DNA of 64,000 nucleotides. Source: Eubacterium plexicaudatum ASF492. GTDB lineage: Bacteria; Bacillota; Clostridia; Lachnospirales; Lachnospiraceae. A model generated the notes under the pieces. That model saw only the letters and a list, made by a program, of their open reading frames with translations. It ran no database searches and was not told where the DNA came from. This document shows positions 19,037 through 28,528 of this stretch, piece by piece. Positions within the stretch are counted from its first letter, which is position 1, and every line of letters begins with the position of its first letter. The position numbers and the translations under genes were made by a program. Where the stretch lies: positions 6,126,501 through 6,190,500 of the forward strand of contig NZ_AQFT02000001.1 in assembly GCF_000364225.2 (NCBI RefSeq), given 5' to 3'.

Positions 19037-20419
19037 ATGAAGAAGAAAATGGTAGCTTTGGTGTTAACCGGAATGATGGTATTTGGACTCGCACTGTCCG
19101 GCTGTGGAAATTCCGGAACAGATGCAGGTGCGGATAAAGATACGGACTCCGGCGAGAATGCGGATACCGGTTCCGATGCGGATGCCGCTTCCGGCAGTGA
19201 TTCCGACGCAGGAGAGAAGCCGTATGCAGGCGTTACGTTGAAATGGTGGAGCGGAAGTACGGAAAATAATACGGGAACACAGGCAGTTATGGCGGCTGCA
19301 ACCGAAAAGCTTGGTATGGAGTTTGAGGTAGAGATCAATCCGGGCGGAACGGAAGGAGATAATATTTTAAAGACAAGAATGGCATCGGGAGATCTTCCGG
19401 ATTTTCTTACGTATAATGCAGGATCCAAGCTGTCCGATCTGAATCCGTCGCGTGGATTTTTGGATATTTCCGACTGGGAAGTCGTCCGGAAAGTGGACGA
19501 GGCATTTATCAATTCCGTTACGGTTGACGGTGCGGTGTACGGACTTCCGCAGTCTTCCACACAGGCGGGTGCGGTTGTGTACTATAAACCGAATTATGAA
19601 GAATTAAATCTGGAAGTTCCGCATACGTGGGATGATTTTGTGGCAAACTGTAAAGCGTTGGCAGATGCAGGCAAGACGCCGGTTTATTTTACGGGCGGCG
19701 AGACATGGGCGACGCAGGTGCTGTTTTTAGGCGACTATTACAATGTGGCAAGTGCAAATCCGACTTTCGCAGAAGATTATACGAATGGAACCGCAAAATA
19801 TGCAAAGGTTCCGGAAGCAACCAGAAGCTGGACAAAATATGAAGATCTGGTAGATTATCTGAATGAAGACAAGTCAGCTGCAACTGTTACGGATGGCAAT
19901 ATGGCGATTGCAACCGGCGCAGCCACACATTGGATTATTTTAACACAGCAGATTCCGATGATTCTTGAAAGTGCGGAAAATCCGGATGATATCGGTGTGT
20001 TTGGCGTACCGGGAGATAATGCGGATGATCATGGCCTGACCGTATGGGAGCCAAATGGCTGGTACGTGAATAAAGACAGCCAGCATATTGATGCAATTAA
20101 GGCATTTTTTGATTTTTATTTCAGTGAAGAAGCGCTGGATCTGTATTTTGGAACTTATGGTGCAAACGGACCGTCCTGTATTAAAGGATATGAACTGCCG
20201 GAATCGGTATGCAGTGCGGTACGTGTAGATATGCAGCAGTATTTTGACGACGGAAAGATTACACCGGCTCTGGAGTTCCAGTCTCCGATCAAAGGAACGA
20301 CCTGCGAGCAGATGACGACCGCAGCCGGCCTGGGACAGATGTCCGGTGAAGAGGCTGCTGCCATGTACGATGAAGACTGTAAAAAATCGGCGGTACAGCT
20401 GGGATACGACTGGGATTAA
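19037..20419 (+). CDS. Sugar ABC transporter substrate-binding lipoprotein
   Basis: 460 aa extracytoplasmic lipoprotein that captures a carbohydrate for import. The signal peptide runs to the lipobox ALSGC (Cys at residue 24), followed by a low-complexity Gly/Asp/Ser linker (about 25-60) typical of Gram-positive lipoproteins. The body is a family 1 solute-binding fold (TLKWWSG opening, FLDIS and GLPQSS motifs). AAGGAGG precedes the ATG. First gene of an importer with two permeases; a hairpin after it likely allows excess production of the binder. Linked to a GH78 enzyme, so rhamnose-containing glycosides are the likely ligand (inference). Confidence 0.9.
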   Translation: MKKKMVALVLTGMMVFGLALSGCGNSGTDAGADKDTDSGENADTGSDADAASGSDSDAGEKPYAGVTLKWWSGSTENNTGTQAVMAAATEKLGMEFEVEINPGGTEGDNILKTRMASGDLPDFLTYNAGSKLSDLNPSRGFLDISDWEVVRKVDEAFINSVTVDGAVYGLPQSSTQAGAVVYYKPNYEELNLEVPHTWDDFVANCKALADAGKTPVYFTGGETWATQVLFLGDYYNVASANPTFAEDYTNGTAKYAKVPEATRSWTKYEDLVDYLNEDKSAATVTDGNMAIATGAATHWIILTQQIPMILESAENPDDIGVFGVPGDNADDHGLTVWEPNGWYVNKDSQHIDAIKAFFDFYFSEEALDLYFGTYGANGPSCIKGYELPESVCSAVRVDMQQYFDDGKITPALEFQSPIKGTTCEQMTTAAGLGQMSGEEAAAMYDEDCKKSAVQLGYDWD

Positions 20420-20431
20420 GATGATAAAAAC

Positions 20432-20465
20432 AATATGGCCGCCTTACATGTCGGGCGGCCATATT
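20432..20465 (+). terminator. Intercistronic hairpin after the binding-protein gene
   Basis: A perfect 12-base stem (AATATGGCCGCC and GGCGGCCATATT) with a 10-base loop and no T tract. It lies between binding protein and first permease and probably acts as a partial stop or 3' mRNA stabiliser. Confidence 0.7.
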
Positions 20466-20483
20466 TGACAGGAGGTTTTGTTA

Positions 20484-21356
20484 ATGAAAATCAAAGAAAA
20501 ACAGAACATGTACCCGGCCTGGTTTGTTCTGCCGTCGCTGCTTATTTTCGGGATTTTCTTTTTGTGGCCGATTATAACGTCGCTTTATTACAGCTTAACG
20601 GTTTGGAATTTTGATACGGCAACATTCTGCGGGATTGACAATTATAAACTTTTCTTTTCCGAACATTCCATGAGTTCGTCTGTTATACATACCCTGATTT
20701 ATGCGTTTGGAACGTGTGCGTTAAAAGTAATACTGGCATTTTTTATTGCTGTTTTTCTGACCGGCAAAATACGGTCAAAAAACTTTATCCGATCTGCGGT
20801 ATTTTTTCCGAATCTGGTATCTATGATGGCGGTAGGACTTGCTTTTTCGTATATGATGCATCCGACGAAGGGGCTTTTAAATGTTGTAATAAAACTGTTT
20901 GGCGGGACGTCCGTTGACTTTCTGGGAGATCCGGCCATAGCGCTTTTGAGTATTATACTTACGGATGTGTGGAAAGGACTTTCGATTTCCGTAGTGATTT
21001 ATATTGCAGGCATTCAGTCGATTGATAAGACTTATTATGAAGCGGCATCCATTGATGGGGCGACCGGATGGCAGCAGCTGAGACACATTACCCTTCCGCT
21101 TGTGGCGCCTTCACAGAATTCGATTATCATCCTTTCGCTCATTGGCGGCCTTCGTTCGTTCGACTTGATTTGGGCAATGACAGGCGGCGGGCCGGGATTT
21201 TCTACCGATGTTCTGGCATCTGTCATTTACAAGCAGTATGCGGCCGGTTTTTATGGCCTTTCTACGGCAGGCAATGTGGTGATGCTGATTCTCATATCCC
21301 TGATTGCGTTCCCACTGCAGCATTTGCTGAATAAGAGAGAGGAGGCCATGCAATAA
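20484..21356 (+). CDS. Sugar ABC transporter permease (LacF/UgpA type)
   Basis: 290 aa inner-membrane permease with six predicted helices. The cytoplasmic EAA loop, which docks the ATPase, is seen as YYEAASIDGATGWQQ near residues 175-190. The ATG at 20484 is preferred over a TTG at 20478, because AGGAGG lies nine bases before it. Its stop overlaps the next permease start by one base (TAATG), so the two are translationally coupled. No ATPase gene is in this operon; a shared MsmK-type ATPase encoded elsewhere is expected. Confidence 0.92.
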   Translation: MKIKEKQNMYPAWFVLPSLLIFGIFFLWPIITSLYYSLTVWNFDTATFCGIDNYKLFFSEHSMSSSVIHTLIYAFGTCALKVILAFFIAVFLTGKIRSKNFIRSAVFFPNLVSMMAVGLAFSYMMHPTKGLLNVVIKLFGGTSVDFLGDPAIALLSIILTDVWKGLSISVVIYIAGIQSIDKTYYEAASIDGATGWQQLRHITLPLVAPSQNSIIILSLIGGLRSFDLIWAMTGGGPGFSTDVLASVIYKQYAAGFYGLSTAGNVVMLILISLIAFPLQHLLNKREEAMQ

Positions 21357-22177
21357 TGAAAAAGCAGAAAACACTGATTCTCATAGGCGATGTGATTGGC
21401 GTGCTTGTGACAGGAATTATATTTTTGGTTCCGTTTTATTTTATGTTTGTGCAGTCTATCAAATCAAAAGCAGAAGCGAATGAATTGTCCATCCGCTGGC
21501 CGAGTGAGATTCATTTTGAAAATTATCTGGAAGTGTTCAAACATGCAAATTATCAGCTTGTAACGGCATTTAAAAACAGTGCGATCCTGGCGTTGTTTAC
21601 AGTGGTCGGATTGCTTGTGACGGCTGCGATGGCAGCATATGTCATACAAAGAAGGCATGACAGGCTGATGAACGTCATACAGGCGCTGGTCATGGTCGGA
21701 CTGATGATTCCGGCGGCAATTCTTCCGACGATTCACATGCTGCAGAGTCTGCATATTTATAAGACGATGTTTTCCATGGTTATGATTGAGATTGCTTTAC
21801 AGACACCGTTTGCCATTATGCTTTATCGCGGGTATATGGCTTCGATTCCGCGTGAACTGGAAGAGGCAGCCAGAATCGACGGCTGCAGTGTATGGCAGAT
21901 TTTTTGGAAAATTATCTTTCCACTGCTAAAGCCGATTCAGGCATCTTTGATCATTCTGGTCGGCGTACAGACGTTTAATGATTTTACAAATCCGCTGTAT
22001 TTCCTGCCGGGTTCGGAGAATACAACGGTCCAGCTTACTTTGTACAATTACAAAGGACAGCTGGCGAACAGTTATAATCTGCTGTTTGCGGATATCATTG
22101 TGATCACAGTTCCGATGCTGATCCTTTTCCTGATATTCAACAAAAAATCGTGGATGGAATGGTTGCCGGTTCTGTAA
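21356..22177 (+). CDS. Sugar ABC transporter permease (LacG/MalG type)
   Basis: 273 aa partner permease with six predicted helices and the EAA loop ELEEAARIDGCSVWQIF near residues 163-179. It begins inside the previous stop codon. With the previous permease it forms the channel of a CUT1 importer. Confidence 0.92.
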   Translation: MKKQKTLILIGDVIGVLVTGIIFLVPFYFMFVQSIKSKAEANELSIRWPSEIHFENYLEVFKHANYQLVTAFKNSAILALFTVVGLLVTAAMAAYVIQRRHDRLMNVIQALVMVGLMIPAAILPTIHMLQSLHIYKTMFSMVMIEIALQTPFAIMLYRGYMASIPRELEEAARIDGCSVWQIFWKIIFPLLKPIQASLIILVGVQTFNDFTNPLYFLPGSENTTVQLTLYNYKGQLANSYNLLFADIIVITVPMLILFLIFNKKSWMEWLPVL

Positions 22178-22195
22178 AAGGATAAGGAAACAAGT

Positions 22196-23983
22196 ATGAA
22201 ATTTCGAAGTAAGATGGTTCTTGCATATACAACCGTTGCACTTTTGGTAAGTATGATCCTGGGCATAGCAGTGGCCAGGATCAGTCTGCAGTATGAAATA
22301 AACAGCCGAAAGAACAGTTTACGTGTTTCGGCAAATTCGTATGTTACGCAGATGGATGAAAGACTGCGGCGAATGGATGCCATTATGCATTATATTCTGT
22401 CGGATATCGTGATACTGGATAGTATTGGCTGGCTGGCGGAATCCGGAGAAACCGCAAACCGCTATGTTCTGGAAGCAAAGTCAAATATCAGCGCGGGCCT
22501 GACGACAGAATATATTATGAAAAATTCTTATCGGACTATTTTTTTCAATCAGAATTCCTTCCTGGCAAGCAGTGCGATCTATGCGGCAGGTTCCGGAGAA
22601 GTACCGACCCAGCGGCTGATCTCGGATTTTCGGGTGGAAGATATTCCGTATCTGAAACCGGTTACTGCGGCGGATGGAAAATCTGTGATCGTAACCGCAC
22701 ATCGGGATTACTGGAGCGCGGATCATAATGTTATGGTTTATTCCATGATGAAAGCGCTGCGCGGAGAGAGGATGGGCTTTCTGGAAGTGGAAAACAGGAT
22801 GGACAGCCTGCATACGCTCGAACGTTCGGATCCGGATGTGGATTTTATAATGGTTGTAAATGGAGACGAATTGCTTTATGCCAGTGATGAAACTTATGGA
22901 ACGGCATTGGCAGGGAGCGATCGTGAGCGGATAGACAGTCTGCAGGAAGACCGGATACAAACGGAAAATGGAGCCATATATACAAAAGTATGTTCGCGGG
23001 ATTTTGATCTGACAATTTTAGCTTATAATAAGAATTTTTTGCTTCGAAAGGAACGGAGGCAATTGTTTTCGCTGAGTTTTCTTGCTACAATGATAACGCT
23101 GGCAATCAGCCTGACGATGATTATTTTCTGGGCAGGCGTTCTGACGAGGCCGATCAAGTCTCTGCAGGAAACAGTGGAAAACACGAATATTGAAAATCTG
23201 CTGGATAATCAGCATCTTGGGAAAGAGGCGGCTTTAGATGAATTTCAGGAGCTGATCTGTGCATATCAGGCAATGATGGCGCGTTTAGATGAAGCATTAA
23301 GAAATGAAAAACAGGCGGCCATGCTGCAGCTGCAGGCGCAGTTTGACATGCTGCAGGCACAGGTCAACCCGCATTTTATTTATAATGTGCTGAACGTGAT
23401 TTCATCCCGTGCGGTATTGGATAATGATGAAGCAATCTGCGAGATGTGCGGGTCACTCGGAAATATGCTTCGTTACTCTACCAATAATAAAGAACGGCAT
23501 GCCACGGTGGAAAAAGAACTGGAGTATTTAAACAGCTATTTTTATCTGCTGAAAGCAAGACGCGGAGACTGGCTGGAAGTAACGATCGAAATGGACCGAA
23601 ATCTGAAAAAGCAGATCATTCCGAAGCTGACCTTGCAGCAGTTCGTGGAAAACTGTGTCAAACATGGTTTTCGTGATATGACTTGCGGCAGACGCATTGT
23701 GATTACAGGTATGATGCAAAAAGACGGCTGGAAAATTACGGTACGGGATAACGGGCAGGGAATCTCCGAGCAGACGCTGGAAGAGCTTCGCCGCAGACTG
23801 GCGGAAGTGCGGCGAGATATTTTAGAACGGGCGAAGCCTGCGGAGATGGGAATAGGCGGCATGGGCATTGTAAATACGTATGCAAGATGTCTGCTGCTTT
23901 ATGCACAGGATCTTGTTTTTGAAATAGAAAATGCACCGGATGGTCACGGGTGCAGCTTAACGGTAGGCCAAAAGCAGAAATGA
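22196..23983 (+). CDS. YesM-type sensor histidine kinase
   Basis: 595 aa membrane kinase. One helix near residues 8-28 and a second near 283-312 bracket an extracellular sensor domain of about 250 residues, followed by HAMP (about 310-365), the His_kinase domain with the phospho-acceptor His in AQVNPHFIYNVLN near residue 394, and an HATPase domain with FVENCVKHGF and the glycine loops DNGQGIS and GIGGMGIVN. It partners the YesN-like regulator at 17399, from which it is split by the ABC genes. It lies 18 bases after the second permease, in one operon. Putative signal: an extracellular plant sugar. Confidence 0.92.
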   Translation: MKFRSKMVLAYTTVALLVSMILGIAVARISLQYEINSRKNSLRVSANSYVTQMDERLRRMDAIMHYILSDIVILDSIGWLAESGETANRYVLEAKSNISAGLTTEYIMKNSYRTIFFNQNSFLASSAIYAAGSGEVPTQRLISDFRVEDIPYLKPVTAADGKSVIVTAHRDYWSADHNVMVYSMMKALRGERMGFLEVENRMDSLHTLERSDPDVDFIMVVNGDELLYASDETYGTALAGSDRERIDSLQEDRIQTENGAIYTKVCSRDFDLTILAYNKNFLLRKERRQLFSLSFLATMITLAISLTMIIFWAGVLTRPIKSLQETVENTNIENLLDNQHLGKEAALDEFQELICAYQAMMARLDEALRNEKQAAMLQLQAQFDMLQAQVNPHFIYNVLNVISSRAVLDNDEAICEMCGSLGNMLRYSTNNKERHATVEKELEYLNSYFYLLKARRGDWLEVTIEMDRNLKKQIIPKLTLQQFVENCVKHGFRDMTCGRRIVITGMMQKDGWKITVRDNGQGISEQTLEELRRRLAEVRRDILERAKPAEMGIGGMGIVNTYARCLLLYAQDLVFEIENAPDGHGCSLTVGQKQK

Positions 23984-24016
23984 AAATGAAAAAAGATAAA
24001 GGGGGAACAGATTGTA

Positions 24017-26833
24017 ATGAAAATCAGCAATTTAAAAATAAACCATCTGACAAATCCGCTTGGGTTTGATCTTGCGGATCCGGTGGTTTCCTATGTCGTT
24101 ACACAGGCGCAAGGAACGCGCCAGGCTTTTGCGCAGGTACAGGTTTCGCTCAAAGCGGATTTTTCGGATATTTTGTACGACAGCGGGGAGCGCAGCGATC
24201 TTGTCAGCACCGGATTTGAACTGCCGTTGACGCTGCAGCCGATGACCAGATATTACTGGAAAGTCCGTGCGGCAGATGAGAAGGGCGACTGTGCATGGAG
24301 TGATATACAGTGGTTTGAGACGGCAAAGGTAGTTACCGGGCAGGATGGAGCGTGGCAGGCAAAATGGATTACACCGCAGATGGACCCGCATGTGCAGGCG
24401 GTTGTATGGCAGGATATAGAGATTGCAAAGCCGGTGGCAAAGGCAAGGGCTTATATGATTGGGCTTGGACTTTATGAGTTTTATTTAAATGAAGAAAAAC
24501 AGGGGGAAGAGTGTCTTCTTCCGGGATTCTGTGATTATGACGACTGGCTTCAGTACCAGACGTATGAGGTCCGGTTCGCAATGGGAAAAAACCGTATCGA
24601 ACTGGCGCTTGGAGACGGGTGGTACAAGGGGCGGTATGGACTGCGCAAAGAGTCTGAAAACTACGGAGATCGTCTGGCTGCACTGGCGGAGTTTCATATC
24701 TGGTATGAGGACGGCACAGAAGAAGTATTCGGCACGGATGCATCATGGAAAGCAAGAAAGAGCAGAATTACGGAAAGCGGAATTTATCCGGGAGAAGTAT
24801 ATGATATGACGCTGGATGTCAGCGAAACCTTTGAGACGGAAGAGATAGAACTGGGATATGAACGTCTGTCTCCAAGGCTGTCTCCGCCGATTACGGTTCA
24901 TGAGCGTTTAAAGCCGGTTGCGGCGCTTCGGACGCCTGCAGGCGAGACGGTGCTTGATATGGGCCAGAATATGACGGGATGGCTGCAGTTTCGGTGCGGC
25001 GCATCCTGTACATATGGGAAGAAGCTGCATTTTCAGTTTGGAGAGATTTTACAGGACGGAAACTTTTACAATGAAAATCTGCGTACGGCAAAAGCAGAAT
25101 TTTTCTACATATCGGACGGGAAAGAACGGGAAGTGCGCCAGCATTTTACTTTTTACGGATTTCGATTTGTAAAAATAGAAGGCTGGGATGGGGAACCGGA
25201 TCCGGAAGATTTCCGCGGTCTGGTCATTCACTCCGATATGGAGGAATTAGGAGAGCTGAGCACTTCCGATCCGCTTGTGAATCGCCTGATTCAAAATGCG
25301 AAATGGGGCATGAAAGGAAACTTTCTGGACGTGCCGACCGACTGCCCGCAACGTGACGAACGATACGGATGGACGGGCGACGCACAGATTTTTTCCGGAA
25401 CCGCATGTTATTTTATGGATACCTATGCGTTTTATACGAAATACGGTCGGGATCTCTATGCGGAGCAGGTAAAACTGGGCGGCAGTGTGCCGGATGTCGT
25501 ACCGGTGGCCGGATGTCCGGGAGATGCTTCCACCGCCTGGGCGGATGCGGCTACGGTCATTCCGTGGAATGTATATCTGCATTATGGGGATAAAAATATT
25601 TTGCGCCATCAATACCTCAGCATGAAAGGCTGGGTGGATTATATGAAGCGTGAAGATGACGCAGACGGTGCGAAGCGTCTGTGGACGACAGGAAAGCATT
25701 ATGCGGACTGGCTGGCACTGGACGGAAATTATCCGGGCGGAGTATACGGCGCGACCGATCCGCATCTGATCGCATCGGCATACTATTATTATTCCACGAG
25801 CATTGTGGCAAAAGCAGCCGGGCTGTTAGAAAAAGAGGAAGACGCAAAGGCTTACGAAAAGCTGGCCGGAGAGATCTACGAGGCGTTTGTCAAAGAATAT
25901 TTCACGCCTTCCGGAAGGCTGGCAGTCGACACAACGACTGCGTATGTCGTAGTATTGTATATGGGACTGACACCGGACTTTGCTTATGAGAAAGTACGCA
26001 AAGGACTTTTAAACAGGCTGAAAAAGAATTTTTACCATCTGGATACAGGCTTTGTAGGAACACCGTATTTATGCCGTATGCTGTCTGAAAACGGCATGAA
26101 CGACCTGGCCTATCATCTGCTGATGGAAAAAGGCTATCCGGGATGGCTGTACGAAGTGCTGATGGGGGCTACGACTGTCTGGGAAAGATGGAATTCGGTG
26201 GAACCGGACGGTAAAATCAGCGGTACGGAAATGAATTCTCTGAATCATTATTCTTATGGGTCTATAGTAGAGTGGATGTTTCGAAATATGGCAGGCATCA
26301 TTCCGTGCGAGGAAGGGGCGGGCTTTAAAAAATTCCGTTTGGCGCCGATGCCGAATTATCAGATTGGAAGCGCCGATGCCAGACTTCGCTCCGCTTCCGG
26401 ATTGATTCGCTCCGCATGGGAAATTGACGGAAAGCTTTTGAAATTCCAATTTACGGTACCGTTTGATACACAGGCGGAAATTGTGCTGCCAGATGCCGTA
26501 TTGGACGTTATCCGTGAGCAGGCCGGACAGATATCCGATATAAGGCAGGCCGGAAGCAATGTGGTACTGCATGCCGATGCGGGAAATTATGAATTCTGTT
26601 ACGAGCCGGCGGTTCCATACCGGAAAATTTACAGTCTGGATTCCGCATGGACGGAACTGAAAGAAAATCCGAAGACATGGGCGGTGCTGGAACAAGAATA
26701 CCATATGGACCATATACCGTTTGAGAAAGAACTTTGTACACTGGAAGAAATGACCTGGGGGCCGTTTACCGGTTACGGCGTCAGCAGGGAACAACGGGAG
26801 AAAATAGACAGGCTTTTAAGGGAAGTAGAATAA
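24017..26833 (+). CDS. Alpha-L-rhamnosidase, GH78
   Basis: 938 aa glycosidase that removes alpha-L-rhamnose from plant glycosides or pectin fragments. Order: N-terminal Fn3-like domain (about 1-110), rhamnosidase N domain (about 115-290), concanavalin-like domain (about 300-410), then the six-hairpin catalytic barrel starting near residue 420 with the family motif VPTDCPQRDERYGWTGD (about residues 437-453, containing catalytic acidic residues), and a C-terminal beta domain. There is no signal peptide, so it acts on imported substrate. AAAGGGGG precedes the ATG. Last gene of the ABC/YesM operon, it points to rhamnosylated glycans as the pathway substrate. Confidence 0.93.
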   Translation: MKISNLKINHLTNPLGFDLADPVVSYVVTQAQGTRQAFAQVQVSLKADFSDILYDSGERSDLVSTGFELPLTLQPMTRYYWKVRAADEKGDCAWSDIQWFETAKVVTGQDGAWQAKWITPQMDPHVQAVVWQDIEIAKPVAKARAYMIGLGLYEFYLNEEKQGEECLLPGFCDYDDWLQYQTYEVRFAMGKNRIELALGDGWYKGRYGLRKESENYGDRLAALAEFHIWYEDGTEEVFGTDASWKARKSRITESGIYPGEVYDMTLDVSETFETEEIELGYERLSPRLSPPITVHERLKPVAALRTPAGETVLDMGQNMTGWLQFRCGASCTYGKKLHFQFGEILQDGNFYNENLRTAKAEFFYISDGKEREVRQHFTFYGFRFVKIEGWDGEPDPEDFRGLVIHSDMEELGELSTSDPLVNRLIQNAKWGMKGNFLDVPTDCPQRDERYGWTGDAQIFSGTACYFMDTYAFYTKYGRDLYAEQVKLGGSVPDVVPVAGCPGDASTAWADAATVIPWNVYLHYGDKNILRHQYLSMKGWVDYMKREDDADGAKRLWTTGKHYADWLALDGNYPGGVYGATDPHLIASAYYYYSTSIVAKAAGLLEKEEDAKAYEKLAGEIYEAFVKEYFTPSGRLAVDTTTAYVVVLYMGLTPDFAYEKVRKGLLNRLKKNFYHLDTGFVGTPYLCRMLSENGMNDLAYHLLMEKGYPGWLYEVLMGATTVWERWNSVEPDGKISGTEMNSLNHYSYGSIVEWMFRNMAGIIPCEEGAGFKKFRLAPMPNYQIGSADARLRSASGLIRSAWEIDGKLLKFQFTVPFDTQAEIVLPDAVLDVIREQAGQISDIRQAGSNVVLHADAGNYEFCYEPAVPYRKIYSLDSAWTELKENPKTWAVLEQEYHMDHIPFEKELCTLEEMTWGPFTGYGVSREQREKIDRLLREVE

Positions 26834-26849
26834 AGTTTACCGGCAGAGA

Positions 26850-26880
26850 AAAAGGCAGTAGAGAAAAACTACTGCCTTTT
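26850..26880 (+). terminator. Terminator after the rhamnosidase gene
   Basis: A 12-base stem (AAAAGGCAGTAG and CTACTGCCTTTT) with a 7-base loop and a T tract; it closes the rhamnoside operon. Confidence 0.88.
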
Positions 26881-26918
26881 TTAATACGGTACGGCCTGCC
26901 CGGTTTTTTGATGCTTGG

Positions 26919-26947
26919 TTGACAAACACGGTAAAATGGCATACATT
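26919..26947 (+). promoter_or_regulatory. Promoter and possible operator of the LacI-family gene
   Basis: A consensus TTGACA (26919-26924), 17-base spacer and TACATT (26942-26947). Just downstream TTAAC-N5-GTTAA (about 26952-26966) is an inverted repeat in a position suited to an autoregulatory operator. The operator reading is inference. Confidence 0.6.
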
Positions 26948-27010
26948 ATAATTAACGTAATGTTAAGCAAATATCACAGGAAATAAAATGACAGTAAGGA
27001 TGGAAAAATT

Positions 27011-28054
27011 ATGTCCAAAGCGGTAAAGTTAGCAGATATTGCGCAGCGGCTTGGCGTCAGTACCGTAACCGTATCCAAGGCATTATCCGGTCAAAGAGGA
27101 GTCAGCGATGAGATGCGTACGAAAATCAAGCAGGTGGCTGAGGAACTGGGTTATGTAAAGTCCGCACCGGAAAAGCTGAAAGAACGCAGAAGTTATACGA
27201 TCGGCGTGGCGGTTGCGGAACGGTATCTCGGCACGGGAGCTTCTTTTTATTTGCGGTTATACCAGGAGTTATCACAAAGAGCAATGCATAAAAACTGTTT
27301 TGCCATGCTGGAAATCGTAAGCTTTGAGGAAGAGCATGGGATACGGATGCCGAAGATGGTGACGGAAGAGAAAGTGGATGCGATTATTATCATGGGCACG
27401 TTTATTATGGAATATGCCCGGTTTCTGCGCGGTAATATCCGATTGCCGATGATTTTTTTGGACACACTTGCAACGGAGGACGAATCGGATTCGGTCGTTA
27501 CAAGCAATATGATGGGTGCCTATCGGATGACCAATTATTTGTTTGAACTGGGGCATTCCAAAATCGGATTTGTAGGGACGAGATTGGCGACGGCAAGTAT
27601 TGACGATCGGTATTTCGGTTACTTGAAATCACTTATGCAGCATGGTGTTTCGTTACGGGAAGACTGGCTCATTGAAGACCGAGACAGACAAACGGGATTC
27701 AGTGACTATTATAAGCACTATTTACTGCCGCCCGGACAGGAGATGCCGACGGCTTTTTTCTGCAACAGTGATGTAGCGGCAATGATTATGATACGTAAGC
27801 TGACGGAGAGCGGTTATGCGGTGCCGGATGATGTTTCGGTAGCCGGTTTTGATAATTTTATTCATGAACCGTTTCCAAAGATCGGAATTACGACTTATGC
27901 GATTAATATGAAGGAAATGGCCGGAAAAGCCATCCATATTTTGCTGCATAAATTGGAAAATCCGAAGTATAGTACCGGGGTCTATATGATAGCCGGCAGG
28001 TTTATCGAACGGGAGAGCACAAAAAAAATCGGCCTTCCGGTTCCTTTTATATAG
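27011..28054 (+). CDS. LacI-family transcriptional regulator
   Basis: 347 aa repressor-type regulator. The N-terminal HTH and hinge helix are classical: KLADIAQRLGVSTVTVSKAL (residues 6-25). The rest is a periplasmic-binding-protein-like sugar sensor with the family patterns GHSKIGFVG and VSVAGFDNF. It follows the rhamnosidase operon behind a terminator and its own promoter. A role in that sugar locus is likely from position but the ligand is unknown. Confidence 0.92.
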   Translation: MSKAVKLADIAQRLGVSTVTVSKALSGQRGVSDEMRTKIKQVAEELGYVKSAPEKLKERRSYTIGVAVAERYLGTGASFYLRLYQELSQRAMHKNCFAMLEIVSFEEEHGIRMPKMVTEEKVDAIIIMGTFIMEYARFLRGNIRLPMIFLDTLATEDESDSVVTSNMMGAYRMTNYLFELGHSKIGFVGTRLATASIDDRYFGYLKSLMQHGVSLREDWLIEDRDRQTGFSDYYKHYLLPPGQEMPTAFFCNSDVAAMIMIRKLTESGYAVPDDVSVAGFDNFIHEPFPKIGITTYAINMKEMAGKAIHILLHKLENPKYSTGVYMIAGRFIERESTKKIGLPVPFI

Positions 28055-28163
28055 AAAAGCAATGAAAAACTGAAAAATAATGTAGTCAGTGCTTTGGAAA
28101 AGTGGTATGATAAAAGTGCCAAATGTGCAAGTAAGAAGCAACTAAGAAAAAGGAGCAAAAATT

Positions 28164-28505
28164 ATGCCGTTTATTGATTCAAAAATCACAGTAAAAATGT
28201 CAGAAGAAAAGAAAGAGGCCATTAAAACGGAACTTGGGCAGGCAGTTTCTATTTTAAGCAAACCGGAGAGCTTTCTTATGGTTGGATTTGATGATGAATA
28301 CTGTTTGTATATGGGAGGCAGCAAACTGGAAAAAGGGGCGTTTGTTGCAGTCAGTCTGTTTGGAAATGCCTCTTCCGAAGCCTGTGAAAAAATGACTGCC
28401 GAAATCTGCCGTATTTATGAACAGCAGTTAGGAATTCCACAGGATAAAGTGTACGTATCATATACCGGTGTCCGTGACTGGGGCTGGAATGGCAGAAATT
28501 TATAA
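28164..28505 (+). CDS. MIF-like / phenylpyruvate tautomerase family protein
   Basis: 113 aa protein of the macrophage migration inhibitory factor family, in the tautomerase superfamily. Processing of the initial Met would expose Pro-1 (MPFIDSKIT), the catalytic base. Other family marks are FLMVGFDD, the C-terminal VYVSYTGVRDWGWNG and the typical length. Bacterial members' roles are poorly known; human MIF is a cytokine, which makes a gut bacterial homologue of interest. It lies 23 bases before apt and probably shares its transcript. Confidence 0.85.
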   Translation: MPFIDSKITVKMSEEKKEAIKTELGQAVSILSKPESFLMVGFDDEYCLYMGGSKLEKGAFVAVSLFGNASSEACEKMTAEICRIYEQQLGIPQDKVYVSYTGVRDWGWNGRNL

Positions 28506-28528
28506 GGTAAAAAGGAGAACGAGCACAG

